A program made the translations under genes and the position numbers. From Salinibacillus xinjiangensis (GTDB lineage Bacteria; Bacillota; Bacilli; Bacillales; Alkalibacillaceae), in assembly GCF_009649735.1 (NCBI RefSeq), contig NZ_WJNH01000016.1, positions 14,675-75,656 on the forward strand: a stretch of 60,982 nucleotides of DNA, read 5' to 3'. Under the pieces are notes generated by a model. The model saw only the letters and a list, made by a program, of their open reading frames with translations, was not told where the DNA came from and did not search any database. This document shows, piece after piece, positions 16,918 through 25,465 of this stretch (the stretch's first letter is position 1; each line of letters begins with the position of its first letter).

Positions 16918-17097
16918 TTAGTCGATAAAATCCATGTTAGCCGTTTTGGACTTTCTAGCTTTTTTAGCTTTCTTCTTGTGAGCACGATTTGCATTGGCAC
17001 TGCCAAATTCATTTGCAAATTCGGAATCGGTTTTACTTGAATCAAAGCCTTGCTTGTTTTTCTGTTGTGGGTCATTTTTTTTGGTTCTTTTCGCCAT
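16918..17097 (-). CDS. Small basic protein, possibly spore-associated
   Basis: A 59-residue protein starting MAKRTKKNDPQQKNKQ, with TDSEFANEFG in the middle and a Lys/Arg-rich tail. AAGGAGGG lies 8 bases before the ATG, which makes this start much better than the longer frame from 17175. The central block loosely resembles the GTEFASET unit of gamma-type small acid-soluble spore proteins, and composition (Lys, Asn, Ala, Gln) fits a spore protein. The similarity is short, so the assignment is tentative. It lies downstream of the TetR gene on the same strand. Confidence 0.55.
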   Translation of the reverse strand: MAKRTKKNDPQQKNKQGFDSSKTDSEFANEFGSANANRAHKKKAKKARKSKTANMDFID

Positions 17098-17158
17098 GGT
17101 TTTACCCTCCTTTTTGCTTTTAGTATGTAGAAAGGAGGGGGAAATATTCTGAACGTTG

Positions 17159-17764
17159 TCATTCATCTCCGACATACTTCAACGACTTTATATGAGTCTT
17201 CGCCAAATGAATCACTTCTTGGATAAACTCCTCCTGGGTTTCCTTGAACCCGTTGTGAATCCAGTTCAATATAAGACCATAAAATCCATAGGCTGTGTAG
17301 CGTGTGAAATAATCCATATTGACTGGAGTATCTTGAAAGGTTTCGAAAATAAATTTTTCTTGATAGATTTTTAGAATCGTTTGTGGAAATTGGGTGTGTA
17401 ATCCCGGTATGGTGTCCTCGTATTGAACCAGCTCAAAAAAATCTCGGTTCTCATAAATGTATGAAATTATATAGAAGGAACCGGCATTGAGCTTAGTTGT
17501 CGATACAGTTCGTCCTGGTACATACGGTCTCCCAACAGATTTCTCCAGCCCCATCAGCATGGACTCCATTAAATCTTCAGTTAATTCATACTTATCCTGA
17601 TAATGAATATAAAAAGTACTCCGATTATAGTCTGCATGTTTCACGATGTCTTTAACAGTGACAGCATGAAATCCCTTTTGTTTGATGAGAGCAATGAGTG
17701 CGGTTTGAAAATCTTCTCTAGTTCGGTTTTGTCGTTTGGTTGTCATGACATGATTGCTTGGCAT
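17159..17764 (-). CDS. TetR-family transcriptional repressor
   Basis: A 201-residue regulator with an N-terminal TetR DNA-binding domain (RTREDFQTALIALIKQKGF, then VKDIVKHADYNRSTFYIHYQDK as the recognition helix-turn-helix) and a C-terminal ligand domain of the AcrR-like 8 type (TetR_C_8 look, FYIISYIYENRDFFE). The start at 17764 is set by TTGGAGG 8 bases upstream; the 17779 frame start has no ribosome site. It is divergent from two SDR genes across a perfect palindrome, and probably controls them and itself. The inducer is unknown. Confidence 0.85.
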   Translation of the reverse strand: MPSNHVMTTKRQNRTREDFQTALIALIKQKGFHAVTVKDIVKHADYNRSTFYIHYQDKYELTEDLMESMLMGLEKSVGRPYVPGRTVSTTKLNAGSFYIISYIYENRDFFELVQYEDTIPGLHTQFPQTILKIYQEKFIFETFQDTPVNMDYFTRYTAYGFYGLILNWIHNGFKETQEEFIQEVIHLAKTHIKSLKYVGDE

Positions 17765-17781
17765 AGCTAAAACCTCCAAAG

Positions 17782-17820
17782 AATAGACAGATTTATATGA
17801 AGTGTCTATAAAATAGACAG
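17782..17820. promoter_or_regulatory. Probable TetR operator
   Basis: TGTCTAT-AAA-ATAGACA (17803-17819) is a perfect 7-3-7 palindrome, and a third half-site AATAGACAG lies at 17782-17790. The position between the TetR gene and the divergent SDR genes fits autoregulation plus control of the SDR pair. Confidence 0.75.
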
Positions 17821-17927
17821 GTGTTCTTAACTTGATGATTGGTTCTTGATTTTTGATTGATTAAAATGGAATTGTAAGCATTTACATTATGTTTCTTCAC
17901 ATCTCTATTATACTGGAGGAATTCATT

Positions 17928-18665
17928 ATGGGGAAATTACAAGATCAAGTCGCCATCATCACAGGTGGTGCATCAGGTATTGGTGCAGCCACAGCACGCT
18001 TATTCGTTCAAGAAGGAGCGAAAGTGGTACTCGTCGATTTAAATGAAGAAAAAGGAAAAGCGATGGAGCAAGAACTAAAATCTCTGTCGGCAGAAGCGCT
18101 TTTTGTCAAAGCAGATATTACAAGCGAAGAAGATGTCACTAATATTTATAAACAAACGATAGACACATTCGGTAAAGTCGATATTCTGTTTAACAATGCA
18201 GGTATTGGCCGTACGCTACCCTCTCATGAGTTGGAGTACTCGGAGTGGAGAAAAACCGTAAACGTGGATTTAGACGGTGTATTCCTAGTGGCACGTGGAG
18301 CCATTCGGGAAATGCTAAAAACAGGTGGCGGAACCATCGTCAATACGGCTTCCATGTATGGCTGGGTAGGGGCACCTGGGAATGCAGCTTATAACGCAGC
18401 CAAAGCAGGTGTCATTAACCTAACACGTTCACTCGGTCTTGAGTATGCAGACCAAAATATTCGAGTGAATGCCCTGTGCCCGGGATATATCGATACACCA
18501 ATCATACCAGCAGAAATTAAGCAAGAATTAGCTCAAGCCACACCAATGAAACGTCTAGGACAGGCAGAGGAAATGGCAAAGGCTGTATTATTTATGGCTA
18601 GTGATGATTCAGCATTCATGACAGGTAACAGCCTTATTGTGGATGGTGGATTTACAGCACAATAA
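17928..18665 (+). CDS. SDR-family NAD(P)-dependent dehydrogenase 1
   Basis: A 245-residue classical short-chain dehydrogenase. The cofactor loop is TGGASGIGAATA, followed by NNAGIG, the catalytic Ser in NTASMYG, and YNAAKAG with the catalytic Tyr and Lys. An acidic residue after beta-2 (VLVDLNEEK) suggests NAD(H) preference. The start at 17928 follows GGAGG by 8 bases; the upstream extension has no ribosome site. It pairs with a second SDR gene 27 bases downstream, and both lie opposite a TetR repressor. The substrate is unknown. Confidence 0.88.
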   Translation: MGKLQDQVAIITGGASGIGAATARLFVQEGAKVVLVDLNEEKGKAMEQELKSLSAEALFVKADITSEEDVTNIYKQTIDTFGKVDILFNNAGIGRTLPSHELEYSEWRKTVNVDLDGVFLVARGAIREMLKTGGGTIVNTASMYGWVGAPGNAAYNAAKAGVINLTRSLGLEYADQNIRVNALCPGYIDTPIIPAEIKQELAQATPMKRLGQAEEMAKAVLFMASDDSAFMTGNSLIVDGGFTAQ

Positions 18666-18692
18666 AACAAGAGAAAAAAGGAGCGATCAGTT

Positions 18693-19463
18693 ATGCGATT
18701 TAAAGACAAGGTTGTACTAATTACAGGTGCTGCAGGTGGAATTGGCATTGCAGCCGCTCAAGCCTATGCTAAAGAAGGGGCTAAATTAGCGCTAGTAGAT
18801 TTAAAGCAAGAACCTTTGGAAAAAGCAGCAGAACAGATAGAGGCTCAAGACAAGCTACTACTTACTGCTAACGTGTCCAATGAGGAAGAGGTTAAGGGTT
18901 TTGTTCAAAAGACAAAGGATCATTATGGTCGCATTGATATCTTTCTAAATAATGCGGGGATCAATGGAGAATTTCATAATATTACCGACCAAACAGAGGA
19001 AAATTTCCAAAACGTATTTGGTGTCAATGTCATGGGTGTTTTCTTCGGATTGAAATACGTGCTTCAGGTGATGAAAGAACAAAAGAGTGGGGCCGTTGTG
19101 AATACAGCATCAAACGGGGGACTTCTAGGTGCACCTGGAATGAGTGCCTATGTTGCTTCCAAACATGCGGTAGTCGGCTTAAACAAAACTGCTGCACTAG
19201 AGATGGCTGAATATGGTGTGCGTGTCAATGCTGTTGCGCCATCAGGTGTAAACACAGAAATGATGAGACGAATTGAGCAAAATGCAGCAGGCGATCAAGC
19301 GGAGGAAGCGCGTAAAGCATTCGAGGCTTCCGTACCTATGAATCGCTATGCAACAGCTGAAGAGATTGCGGATCTAATGGTCTTCCTATCATCTGATCAA
19401 GCATCCTTTATTAGTGGCTCTTACTACAGAATTGATGGTGGCCAAGGGGCTACGTCAGTTTAA
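18693..19463 (+). CDS. SDR-family NAD(P)-dependent dehydrogenase 2
   Basis: A 256-residue short-chain dehydrogenase, different enough from its neighbour to be an old duplicate. Motifs are TGAAGGIGIAAA, NNAGINGEF, the Ser in NTASNGG, and YVASKHAVVG. The C terminus ends SGSYYRIDGGQGA, typical of the 2,5-dichloro-diene-diol/cyclohexanol-type SDR group. AAAAGGAG precedes the ATG. It is probably co-transcribed with SDR 1 and ends at a terminator. Together they may oxidise or isomerise the same unknown alcohol. Confidence 0.87.
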   Translation: MRFKDKVVLITGAAGGIGIAAAQAYAKEGAKLALVDLKQEPLEKAAEQIEAQDKLLLTANVSNEEEVKGFVQKTKDHYGRIDIFLNNAGINGEFHNITDQTEENFQNVFGVNVMGVFFGLKYVLQVMKEQKSGAVVNTASNGGLLGAPGMSAYVASKHAVVGLNKTAALEMAEYGVRVNAVAPSGVNTEMMRRIEQNAAGDQAEEARKAFEASVPMNRYATAEEIADLMVFLSSDQASFISGSYYRIDGGQGATSV

Positions 19464-19478
19464 TAAGGTTTGTAAGTG

Positions 19479-19509
19479 GGGTCTGTCCTCGTGTGGGGAC
19501 AGACCTTTT
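19479..19509 (+). terminator. Terminator after the SDR pair
   Basis: GGTCTGTCC pairs with GGACAGACC and is followed by TTTTT. Confidence 0.88.
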
Positions 19510-19513
19510 TCAT

Positions 19514-19657
19514 TCATAATAGATTCCCTATATAGGATTGGATGGGTTTGGGTAAAAGTTGGAAAAATAGGCCTTGGTATATTAGGTCGAGTAATGTAGC
19601 TATGAAAATAATGATTAAGGTTAGAATTAGGATTGTTTTTTTCTTTTTAGATTGCAT
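19514..19657 (-). CDS. Small single-pass membrane protein, 47 residues
   Basis: A short frame, MQSKKKKTILILTLIIIF..., with a basic N terminus, one strong hydrophobic helix (residues 8-23) and a short tail ending SYIGNLL. GGAGAGGA lies about 9 bases before the ATG on the minus strand. No family is recognised. The positive-inside layout would put the N terminus in the cytoplasm. Confidence 0.5.
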   Translation of the reverse strand: MQSKKKKTILILTLIIIFIATLLDLIYQGLFFQLLPKPIQSYIGNLL

Positions 19658-19843
19658 ATTTAATGGTTCCTCTCCATAAGTGGAATATAGCTTAATTAAT
19701 TTAGAATTATAACATTAACTTTGGATGAACAGTACTTAAAACCTTTCATAGACACCTGTTCACGAACTCCGAAAATGATACAATAGATATGGATAGTTCA
19801 TAATCATGCAAAGACATCTAACTACTTAAAAGGAGTGAGATGA

Positions 19844-20734
19844 ATGCAGGAGAAATTTTTTGAACAAATGAAGAACGGAAAAGGGTTTATTGCTGCACTT
19901 GACCAAAGTGGGGGAAGTACACCAAAGGCGCTTGCTGCGTATGGTGTGCCCGAGAGTGAATATTCCACTGAAGCGGAAATGTTTGATCTCGTACATGAGA
20001 TGAGAACGCGAATTATCACTTCTCCATCATTTGATTCGGAGCATATTCTTGGCGCTATTTTGTTCGAGCAAACGATGGACCGTAAAATCGAAGGCCAATA
20101 CACCGGGGATTACTTAGCCAATGAAAAGGGAATTGTGCCATTTTTGAAGGTAGACAAAGGACTAGCTGACATTTCGGATGGTGTTCAAAAGATGAAGCCA
20201 ATCGATGACTTAGATGACAAGTTAGAGAGAGCCAACAAGCGCGGGATGTTCGGGACAAAAATGCGTTCGGTTATAAAAGAGGCCAATCACGATGGAATCA
20301 AAGAAGTGGTCGATCAGCAATTTGAAATCGGTAAAAAGATTATCGACGCTGGACTTGTTCCGATTATTGAGCCGGAAGTTGATATTCATAGTGCTGATAA
20401 AGAGCAGTCTGAAGAACTTTTGAAACAGGAAATCAAAAAACATCTTGATCAATTAGCAGAAAATGAATTTGTCATGTTGAAGCTTTCCGTTCCAACTGTG
20501 GCGAATCATTATCAGGAGCTTATTGATCATCCGCAAGTCGTTCGGGTCGTTGCTTTATCTGGTGGGTATTCCCGGGATGAGGCAAACCAAAAGCTAAAGG
20601 ATAACGAAGGGTTGATCGCAAGCTTCTCCAGAGCATTGACCGAAAATTTAAATGTCAGTCAGTCAGACGAAGAGTTTCATGCAGCATTAAAAGAAGCCGT
20701 GGAATCGATTTACGATGCATCGGTGAACAAATAG
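19844..20734 (+). CDS. fda: Fructose-bisphosphate aldolase, class I
   Basis: A 296-residue Schiff-base aldolase. It begins with the family pattern [18 protein letters not shown]. The central lysines FLKVDKGL and [10 protein letters not shown] and the region PIIEPEVDI are where the active-site residues of class I aldolases lie. It resembles the fructose-bisphosphate aldolase of Staphylococcus (Fda) rather than the class II FbaA usual in Bacillus, so it is probably an accessory glycolytic or gluconeogenic aldolase. AAAGGAGTGAG precedes the ATG, and a strong terminator follows. Confidence 0.92.
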   Translation: MQEKFFEQMKNGKGFIAALDQSGGSTPKALAAYGVPESEYSTEAEMFDLVHEMRTRIITSPSFDSEHILGAILFEQTMDRKIEGQYTGDYLANEKGIVPFLKVDKGLADISDGVQKMKPIDDLDDKLERANKRGMFGTKMRSVIKEANHDGIKEVVDQQFEIGKKIIDAGLVPIIEPEVDIHSADKEQSEELLKQEIKKHLDQLAENEFVMLKLSVPTVANHYQELIDHPQVVRVVALSGGYSRDEANQKLKDNEGLIASFSRALTENLNVSQSDEEFHAALKEAVESIYDASVNK

Positions 20735-20764
20735 GGAACAGGGGCGAACCCTGTTCCTTTTTTG
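20735..20764 (+). terminator. fda terminator
   Basis: GGAACAGGG pairs with CCCTGTTCC (loop GCGAA region) and is followed by six Ts. Confidence 0.92.
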
Positions 20765-20772
20765 TGCTTTAA

Positions 20773-20813
20773 TCCTTTAACGCTTTAGTGAAGTGGGGGT
20801 CTGACCCTAAATA
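20773..20813. repeat. Second intergenic repeat family, partial copy
   Basis: TTAACGC(T/G)TTA followed by GTGGGGG(T/A)CTGACCCT, the right half of the fuller copies at 22555 and 44979. A short direct repeat, ACCCTAAATAATTA, follows at 20811-20835. Confidence 0.6.
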
Positions 20814-20872
20814 ATTAGGACCCTAAATAATTAAGGGCATATTTAGCCATATTAATACTAGGAGGGATGAAT

Positions 20873-22540
20873 ATGCGTGAAAATGGCAATGCATTATCGG
20901 TTTTCGCTCTTGGTGGTTTAAATGAAATTGGCAAAAATATGTATGCCCTTGAATATAATAACGATATTGTACTAATTGATTGTGGGAATAAGTTTCCTGA
21001 TGAAAGTTTATTAGGGATTGATTTAATCATCCCAGATATGACTTATTTGGTTGAGAATCAAGATCGAGTGCGTGCGCTACTGGTGACTCATGGCCATGAG
21101 GATCATATTGGTGGTGTCCCATTCTTCTTGAAGGAGCTCAATGTGCCCGTGTATGCAACGCGATTTACAATGGGACTGATTGAAATCAAGTTAAAAGAAC
21201 ACCGGCTGTTACGGGAAACAGAACGGATTGAAATTCACTCCGATTCAGAGGTGCAAATTGGGGACATGAAAATTACTTTTTTCAAGGTGAACCATAGCAT
21301 TCCGGATTGTTTAGGGATTGTCATCAATACACCAGATGGAACGATCGTACATACAGGAGATTTCAAGTTTGATTTGACTCCTGCGAATCATGAGCGACCG
21401 GATATTCACAAGATGGCCAGTATTGGGAATGAGGGGGTGACACTTTTATTATCAGAGAGTACCAATGCGGAGCGCCCCGGTTATACGCCTTCTGAAGAAA
21501 TAGTAGGTAAAAATTTAGAGCAGATTTTTATCGAGGCCAAACGAAAGGTTATTGTTTCTACTTTCGCTTCGAATATTAGCCGTATCCAACAGGTTGTCCA
21601 TGCCGCTGAGAAGACCAATCGGAAACTTGCCTTGCTGGGTAGGTCGATGCTGAATGTCGTACAGGTTGCGATGGACCGTGGTTATATAAACATTCCGGAC
21701 GAGATGTTGATTGATGTCCGTGATATTCATCAATTACCTCCAGAAATGGTGACGATTTTATGCACTGGCAGTCAAGGAGAGACCTTGGCAGCTCTAAGTC
21801 GCCTCTCAACGGGGAACTTTCGTGATGTGGAGATATTACCTGAGGATACGGTCATTCTTGCCGCTGGTCCAATCCCTGGCAATGAAAAGAAAGTCACGGG
21901 TATTGTAGACAACTTATATCAACTCGGTGCCCATGTTATTTATGGGTCGGGAAGTAGTTCAGGGATGCACGTGTCAGGGCATGGATATCAAGAAGATTTG
22001 CGACTCATGCTTACCCTAATGAAGCCGAAATACTTTATCCCTATTCATGGTGAACATCGAATGCTGCATCATCACCGCATGCTGGCAGAATCAGTCGGGG
22101 TAGAGGAAGGTCATACCTTTATTTTGAAAAATGGGGATGTTGTCGATATTGAAAACTCGAAGGCACGCAGTACGAGAACCATCCCGATTGATGATGCGTA
22201 TGTGGACGGAGTGGACGTAGGCGATATGGAATTTGTATTGCGTGACCGTAAGCAAATTTCAGAGGAAGGTATGCTGATGATTATCATCCCGATGAACAAA
22301 CACGATAAAAAGCTACTCACTGAACCCGAATTTATTTCCCGGGGATTCGTCGATCAAAATTTCTCAGAGCTCCGAAAAGGGATGAAACAGATTACGAAAA
22401 AAACGATCAACGAGCTGCGTGATGCAGATCGAAATTCGTGGAATATCATGAAAAAACGAGTAAAAAGAGCTGTAGCGAAATATGTAAAAGAACATACAAG
22501 AAAAGAACCGATGATTGTTCCGATATTGATGGATATATAG
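20873..22540 (+). CDS. Ribonuclease J paralogue
   Basis: A 555-residue metallo-beta-lactamase/beta-CASP ribonuclease. Metal ligands are complete: HGHEDH (His73, His75, Asp77, His78), the His in VNHSIPD, the Asp in HTGDFKFD and the His in PIHGEHRM. The beta-CASP part shows FASNISRIQQV and HVSGHG. The start at 20873 is preferred over 20867 because GGAGGG ends 6 bases before it and directly abuts the earlier ATG. It shares NAERPGYTPSE with RNase J2 but keeps the full catalytic set of J1. It is not next to rpoY, so it looks like an additional RNase J copy. It processes or degrades RNA from the 5' end or internally. Confidence 0.9.
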   Translation: MRENGNALSVFALGGLNEIGKNMYALEYNNDIVLIDCGNKFPDESLLGIDLIIPDMTYLVENQDRVRALLVTHGHEDHIGGVPFFLKELNVPVYATRFTMGLIEIKLKEHRLLRETERIEIHSDSEVQIGDMKITFFKVNHSIPDCLGIVINTPDGTIVHTGDFKFDLTPANHERPDIHKMASIGNEGVTLLLSESTNAERPGYTPSEEIVGKNLEQIFIEAKRKVIVSTFASNISRIQQVVHAAEKTNRKLALLGRSMLNVVQVAMDRGYINIPDEMLIDVRDIHQLPPEMVTILCTGSQGETLAALSRLSTGNFRDVEILPEDTVILAAGPIPGNEKKVTGIVDNLYQLGAHVIYGSGSSSGMHVSGHGYQEDLRLMLTLMKPKYFIPIHGEHRMLHHHRMLAESVGVEEGHTFILKNGDVVDIENSKARSTRTIPIDDAYVDGVDVGDMEFVLRDRKQISEEGMLMIIIPMNKHDKKLLTEPEFISRGFVDQNFSELRKGMKQITKKTINELRDADRNSWNIMKKRVKRAVAKYVKEHTRKEPMIVPILMDI

Positions 22541-22554
22541 TCAAGGTCCTTGCT

Positions 22555-22605
22555 GGGGTCAGTCCCTCACTGCGTTAACGCGTTAATGTGGTGGGGGACT
22601 GACCC
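22555..22605. repeat. Second intergenic repeat family, full copy
   Basis: GGGTCAGTCCCTCAC and GTGGGGGACTGACCC form a long imperfect stem with GCGTTAACGCGTTAA in the loop. It lies just after the RNase J stop and may act as a hairpin for RNA ends. Confidence 0.75.
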
Positions 22606-22643
22606 TGTTGTACACGAAGGACGCTAAGATTTATTGATGAAAA

Positions 22644-22674
22644 ATGGGACGATGAACCTGTCCCTCCGTCCCTA
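22644..22674. repeat. Palindromic intergenic repeat copy 6
   Basis: GGGACGATGAACCTGTCCC core with a CGTCCC right arm. The repeat ends at the stop codon of the minus-strand DUF2161 gene. Confidence 0.88.
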
Positions 22675-23385
22675 CCGCCGATAATATTCGACTAGCTCTG
22701 GGTATTGTTTTATCTCCAGTTTGCCTTTATCACTTAGCTCATAGACACCTCTTTTGATGCGGACAAACCAGCCGTAATAGTTTTTACTTAGGATGGATTG
22801 TGTTTTCTTTCCTGTTCCCATTTGGACTAAGGCCTTTGGGGATAGTTCGCCGTGTTGTTCTAGGTAGCTCGCAATTTGGATGCAATTTTCGCGATAGGCG
22901 GTCATGATCTGCTTTCGGCTGGAGCCACCAATATTATAATTCGCACTGCGCCCATTGATTTCTTTGATAATGGCTTGCCTTAGGTATTTGCCTTTCCCCA
23001 TGCTGATGGGGCGATGAAATGGGGTTGGCTCCAGGGCCATTTCCACTCGAGTACGCTTTTCTGTAAAGGAAACGAGAATAAGTCCTAGCTCTAATCTTCG
23101 TAACAGGTGACAGGTGTCCCGCCACTTTTTGGAGCGGGGGTTGTGTTTTTTTGGTTTAGGAATCGCTACATAGACATGCTCCGTTAATCGCTGCCGTTTT
23201 GTTGCCTGAATGAGAAGATCCACACTTAGGTTTAACTTTAACTCCACGATAATTAACATCTCATCCTTCACAACAGCGATGTCACAGTCTTTAACCTCTC
23301 CGTAAACGTCGTAGCCCTTGCGTTTGAAATAGTTATGGATGGGTTGGTATAAGTCTGCCTCTTTTAATTTGGGTTTTTGTGTCAT
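22672..23385 (-). CDS. DUF2161 protein, PD-(D/E)XK nuclease-like
   Basis: A 237-residue protein of the DUF2161 type. The N-terminal part carries a restriction-nuclease-like core: DCDIAVV (Asp), then MLIIVELKLN (Glu-x-Lys), and a helix with QATKRQ. The C-terminal part looks like a winged-helix domain (HGELSPKALVQMGTGKKTQSILSKNYYGWFVRI). Its biological role is unknown; the family is predicted to be a phosphodiesterase acting on nucleic acid. Its stop codon overlaps a palindromic repeat. It stands alone, so no system can be assigned from context. Confidence 0.75.
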   Translation of the reverse strand: MTQKPKLKEADLYQPIHNYFKRKGYDVYGEVKDCDIAVVKDEMLIIVELKLNLSVDLLIQATKRQRLTEHVYVAIPKPKKHNPRSKKWRDTCHLLRRLELGLILVSFTEKRTRVEMALEPTPFHRPISMGKGKYLRQAIIKEINGRSANYNIGGSSRKQIMTAYRENCIQIASYLEQHGELSPKALVQMGTGKKTQSILSKNYYGWFVRIKRGVYELSDKGKLEIKQYPELVEYYRR

Positions 23386-23446
23386 GTTAGCACCGTCCGG
23401 TAATAGATTACTAGAGTTATTTTATCATAATGGTCGTCCTTTGTAG

Positions 23447-23555
23447 TCAAAGTGAATCCAAATAATCCTCAGCTGCCTCCTTGGAATGAAAAATTTTATT
23501 CGTACCCATTTCATCTAAACGTAGCTCCAAGTAGGGTAATAAATAGGTAGAACTC
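23447..23555 (-). pseudogene. C-terminal fragment of an unidentified protein
   Basis: An open minus-strand frame without a start encodes a tail reading LPYLELRLDEMGTNKIFHS and then KEAAEDYLDSL before the stop. The sequence looks like the end of a real small domain, but the N-terminal part is missing and I cannot name it. Confidence 0.3.
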
Positions 23556-23860
23556 GTGTATGAAAAGGGCGAAAAACAGGCAAATAAGATGTTTCATAAG
23601 GCGCTTTCTACCGATCAAGATGTTGTAAAATACCAATTTACAAAGGTGAACGCGAAATGGTACAGAGAACATTTCGCCTTTAACACAAGGGAATCACTTC
23701 AGCAGGTTCATGTTCCGATTCTTGCCATCATGTTTGACAAAGATTCCTTGTCAAACACCGAAACGCTAAAGGAGTTACCTCAATTAGTAAAAGGGCAATG
23801 TGAACCTATCTGATTGAGAATATGGAACATGGATTAAACCCCCAAACCAAACACTACTAG
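23556..23860 (+). pseudogene. Decayed alpha/beta-hydrolase remnant
   Basis: The frame from 23556 encodes DQDVVKYQFTKVNAKWYREH, FAFNTRESLQQVHVPILAIM and so on. This parallels the C-terminal third of the intact hydrolase at 39454-40407 (DKDVIKAQLFVPFPAKWMREH, LAYNVLEDLKKIDCPVLAIT). Near 23809 the frame shifts by one base, after which LIENMEHGLNPQTKHY matches IENMDHMLKQ. The N-terminal two thirds with the catalytic Ser are absent. The fragment ends exactly where a palindromic repeat begins. Confidence 0.75.
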
Positions 23861-23890
23861 TGGGTCAGGGGGACAGGTCCCTTGACCCAG
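23861..23890. repeat. Palindromic intergenic repeat copy 7
   Basis: Reverse-orientation copy: GGGTCAGGGGGACAGG/TCCCTTGACCC. Confidence 0.9.
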
Positions 23891-23900
23891 TTGCGGATGA

Positions 23901-23936
23901 AAAACGCTAAGCGATTTATGCTTAGCGTTTCTTTGT
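23901..23936. terminator. Hairpin terminator
   Basis: AAACGCTAAGC pairs with GCTTAGCGTTT, followed by CTTTG. It lies between two palindromic repeats after the hydrolase remnant. Confidence 0.7.
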
Positions 23937-24039
23937 GTGTAATTTTAGCTTTTCGTCATTGTTATTTTGACTAAGAGGAAATTAAATATCCCAGGGAACA
24001 GAGGCAACCTATGCTCTCATATTTTATTTTGATGAAAAA

Positions 24040-24070
24040 TGGGACGAGGGACCTGTCCCTCCGACCCAGT
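24040..24070. repeat. Palindromic intergenic repeat copy 8
   Basis: GGGACGAGGGACCTGTCCCTCCGACCC, immediately before the end of splB. Confidence 0.9.
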
Positions 24071-24072
24071 TC

Positions 24073-25101
24073 CTAGGTGAAGTATTCGATTCTTGAGTCG
24101 GGGAAGTATTTTTCAATATGGGAGCCTAATGTATCTTTTATGTCCTCCTGTTCATCTTTCTGATATACGTACTTCCAGATGCCGTATTTACCCCATTTTG
24201 TTTTTCGTTTGGTTTCGTCTAGTTCGAGCTTTGTCATGGGGTAGTTTTCCTGGATTACACGTTTGGCCGGCTTCGTAAATCTGTGTTGAATCATTTCAAA
24301 GGTAAGGTCTTTTTTAGCAAAATGGGGAAGTGTGGCTTCTAGTTTTTCAAACATTTCATGATATCCATCCTTCCACCCTTCATGCAGGTAAATGGGAGCA
24401 ACGATGAAACCGAGTGGATAGCCTGCCTCTGCCACTTTTACTGCCGCCTCGATGCGATCATCCAATTTGGAGGTTCCTGGTTCGAAATATTTAATAACGT
24501 AATCTGCATTAATACTAAAACGAAAGCGGGTTCGGCCGTTATGGTTGGCATCTAACAAATGATCCACATGGGAAAATTTCGTGACAAAGCGAAGACGACC
24601 GTGATCGGACTCGCCAAAGTATTCAATCGCCCTTTTTAGGGTATGGGTTAAATGATCGACACCCACAATATCCGAAGTACAGGAGGCTTCAAAGCGGGTT
24701 GGCTCTGGTGCACGTTCTTTCATATATTCCTCTGCTGCATCAAAAATCTCATCCACATTAACATAGGTACGAATATACGGCTTGCTTCCCATTGTGGTTT
24801 GCAAATAGCAATAATGGCAGTGCCCCATGCATCCTGTGGCGAAGGGAATCGCATACTCTGCTGACGGTTTCGAGGTATCAAACTTCAATGTTTTCCGAAC
24901 CCCGACGACTAATGTGGATTTTGCCGTTCGATACTTCTGAAAATGATTATCCCCAGGTAAATTACGGATTTGGTTATGCGAAGTGGTTTCCCTAATTTCA
25001 ATCCCCATCTTTTCAAATTTATCAGCTAACTCTTTCCCCAAATCATATTCCAATGCACGTGGTTCAACATACACGAGCTGTGGGACAAATGGTTTAACCA
25101 T
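24073..25101 (-). CDS. splB: Spore photoproduct lyase
   Basis: A 342-residue radical SAM enzyme, the same length as B. subtilis SplB. The cluster-binding motif is Cys91-x3-Cys95-x2-Cys98 (CMGHCHYC), and Cys141 (EASCTSDIVG), the hydrogen donor in this enzyme, is present. It directly reverses the 5-thyminyl-dihydrothymine lesion that UV makes in spore DNA. The start at 25101 gives the normal N terminus (MVKPFVPQLVYVEPRALEY); the longer frame would run into splA. It overlaps splA by 8 bases. Its presence shows that the organism forms spores. Confidence 0.95.
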   Translation of the reverse strand: MVKPFVPQLVYVEPRALEYDLGKELADKFEKMGIEIRETTSHNQIRNLPGDNHFQKYRTAKSTLVVGVRKTLKFDTSKPSAEYAIPFATGCMGHCHYCYLQTTMGSKPYIRTYVNVDEIFDAAEEYMKERAPEPTRFEASCTSDIVGVDHLTHTLKRAIEYFGESDHGRLRFVTKFSHVDHLLDANHNGRTRFRFSINADYVIKYFEPGTSKLDDRIEAAVKVAEAGYPLGFIVAPIYLHEGWKDGYHEMFEKLEATLPHFAKKDLTFEMIQHRFTKPAKRVIQENYPMTKLELDETKRKTKWGKYGIWKYVYQKDEQEDIKDTLGSHIEKYFPDSRIEYFT

Positions 25102-25351
25102 CGAAGCGCGCATCCTCCACACCAAGAGTACCAAACGCTTCTTTATAGGCCTCTTCCGCTTCTTCCTCTGATTTAAATAATGCAAATTCATCGGATAGCG
25201 GGAAATAGTTTTCATGAGCAAAGAGTGCTAATTCATGGGGGTTGTCTGGATTCTCAACAATCGCTGCTTGTTGTACATGGGCAACGTCTTGAGCATGGGG
25301 ATTTCGAATAATCATATAGACCACTTCACCAGGTTTAAAATTTTGATCCAT
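25094..25351 (-). CDS. splA: SplA, regulator of the spore photoproduct lyase operon
   Basis: An 85-residue protein upstream of and overlapping splB. Its pattern FKPGEVVYMIIRNPHAQDVA near the N terminus and the acidic tail agree with the SplA family, which modulates splB expression. The start at 25351 (ATG) is preferred because AGGTGG lies 5 bases upstream; a GTG at 25360 is possible but would sit on the ribosome site. Function is taken from the B. subtilis operon. Confidence 0.85.
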   Translation of the reverse strand: MDQNFKPGEVVYMIIRNPHAQDVAHVQQAAIVENPDNPHELALFAHENYFPLSDEFALFKSEEEAEEAYKEAFGTLGVEDARFDG

Positions 25352-25465
25352 TATTTCCACCTAACCTTTTTTGTCAGTTTGGGGATAGTATTGGTTAAAA
25401 AATAAGATATATGTGGGGGCGACTGGATAGGTTATGATAAAGTAATGATAGGGAGGGGCTATTTT

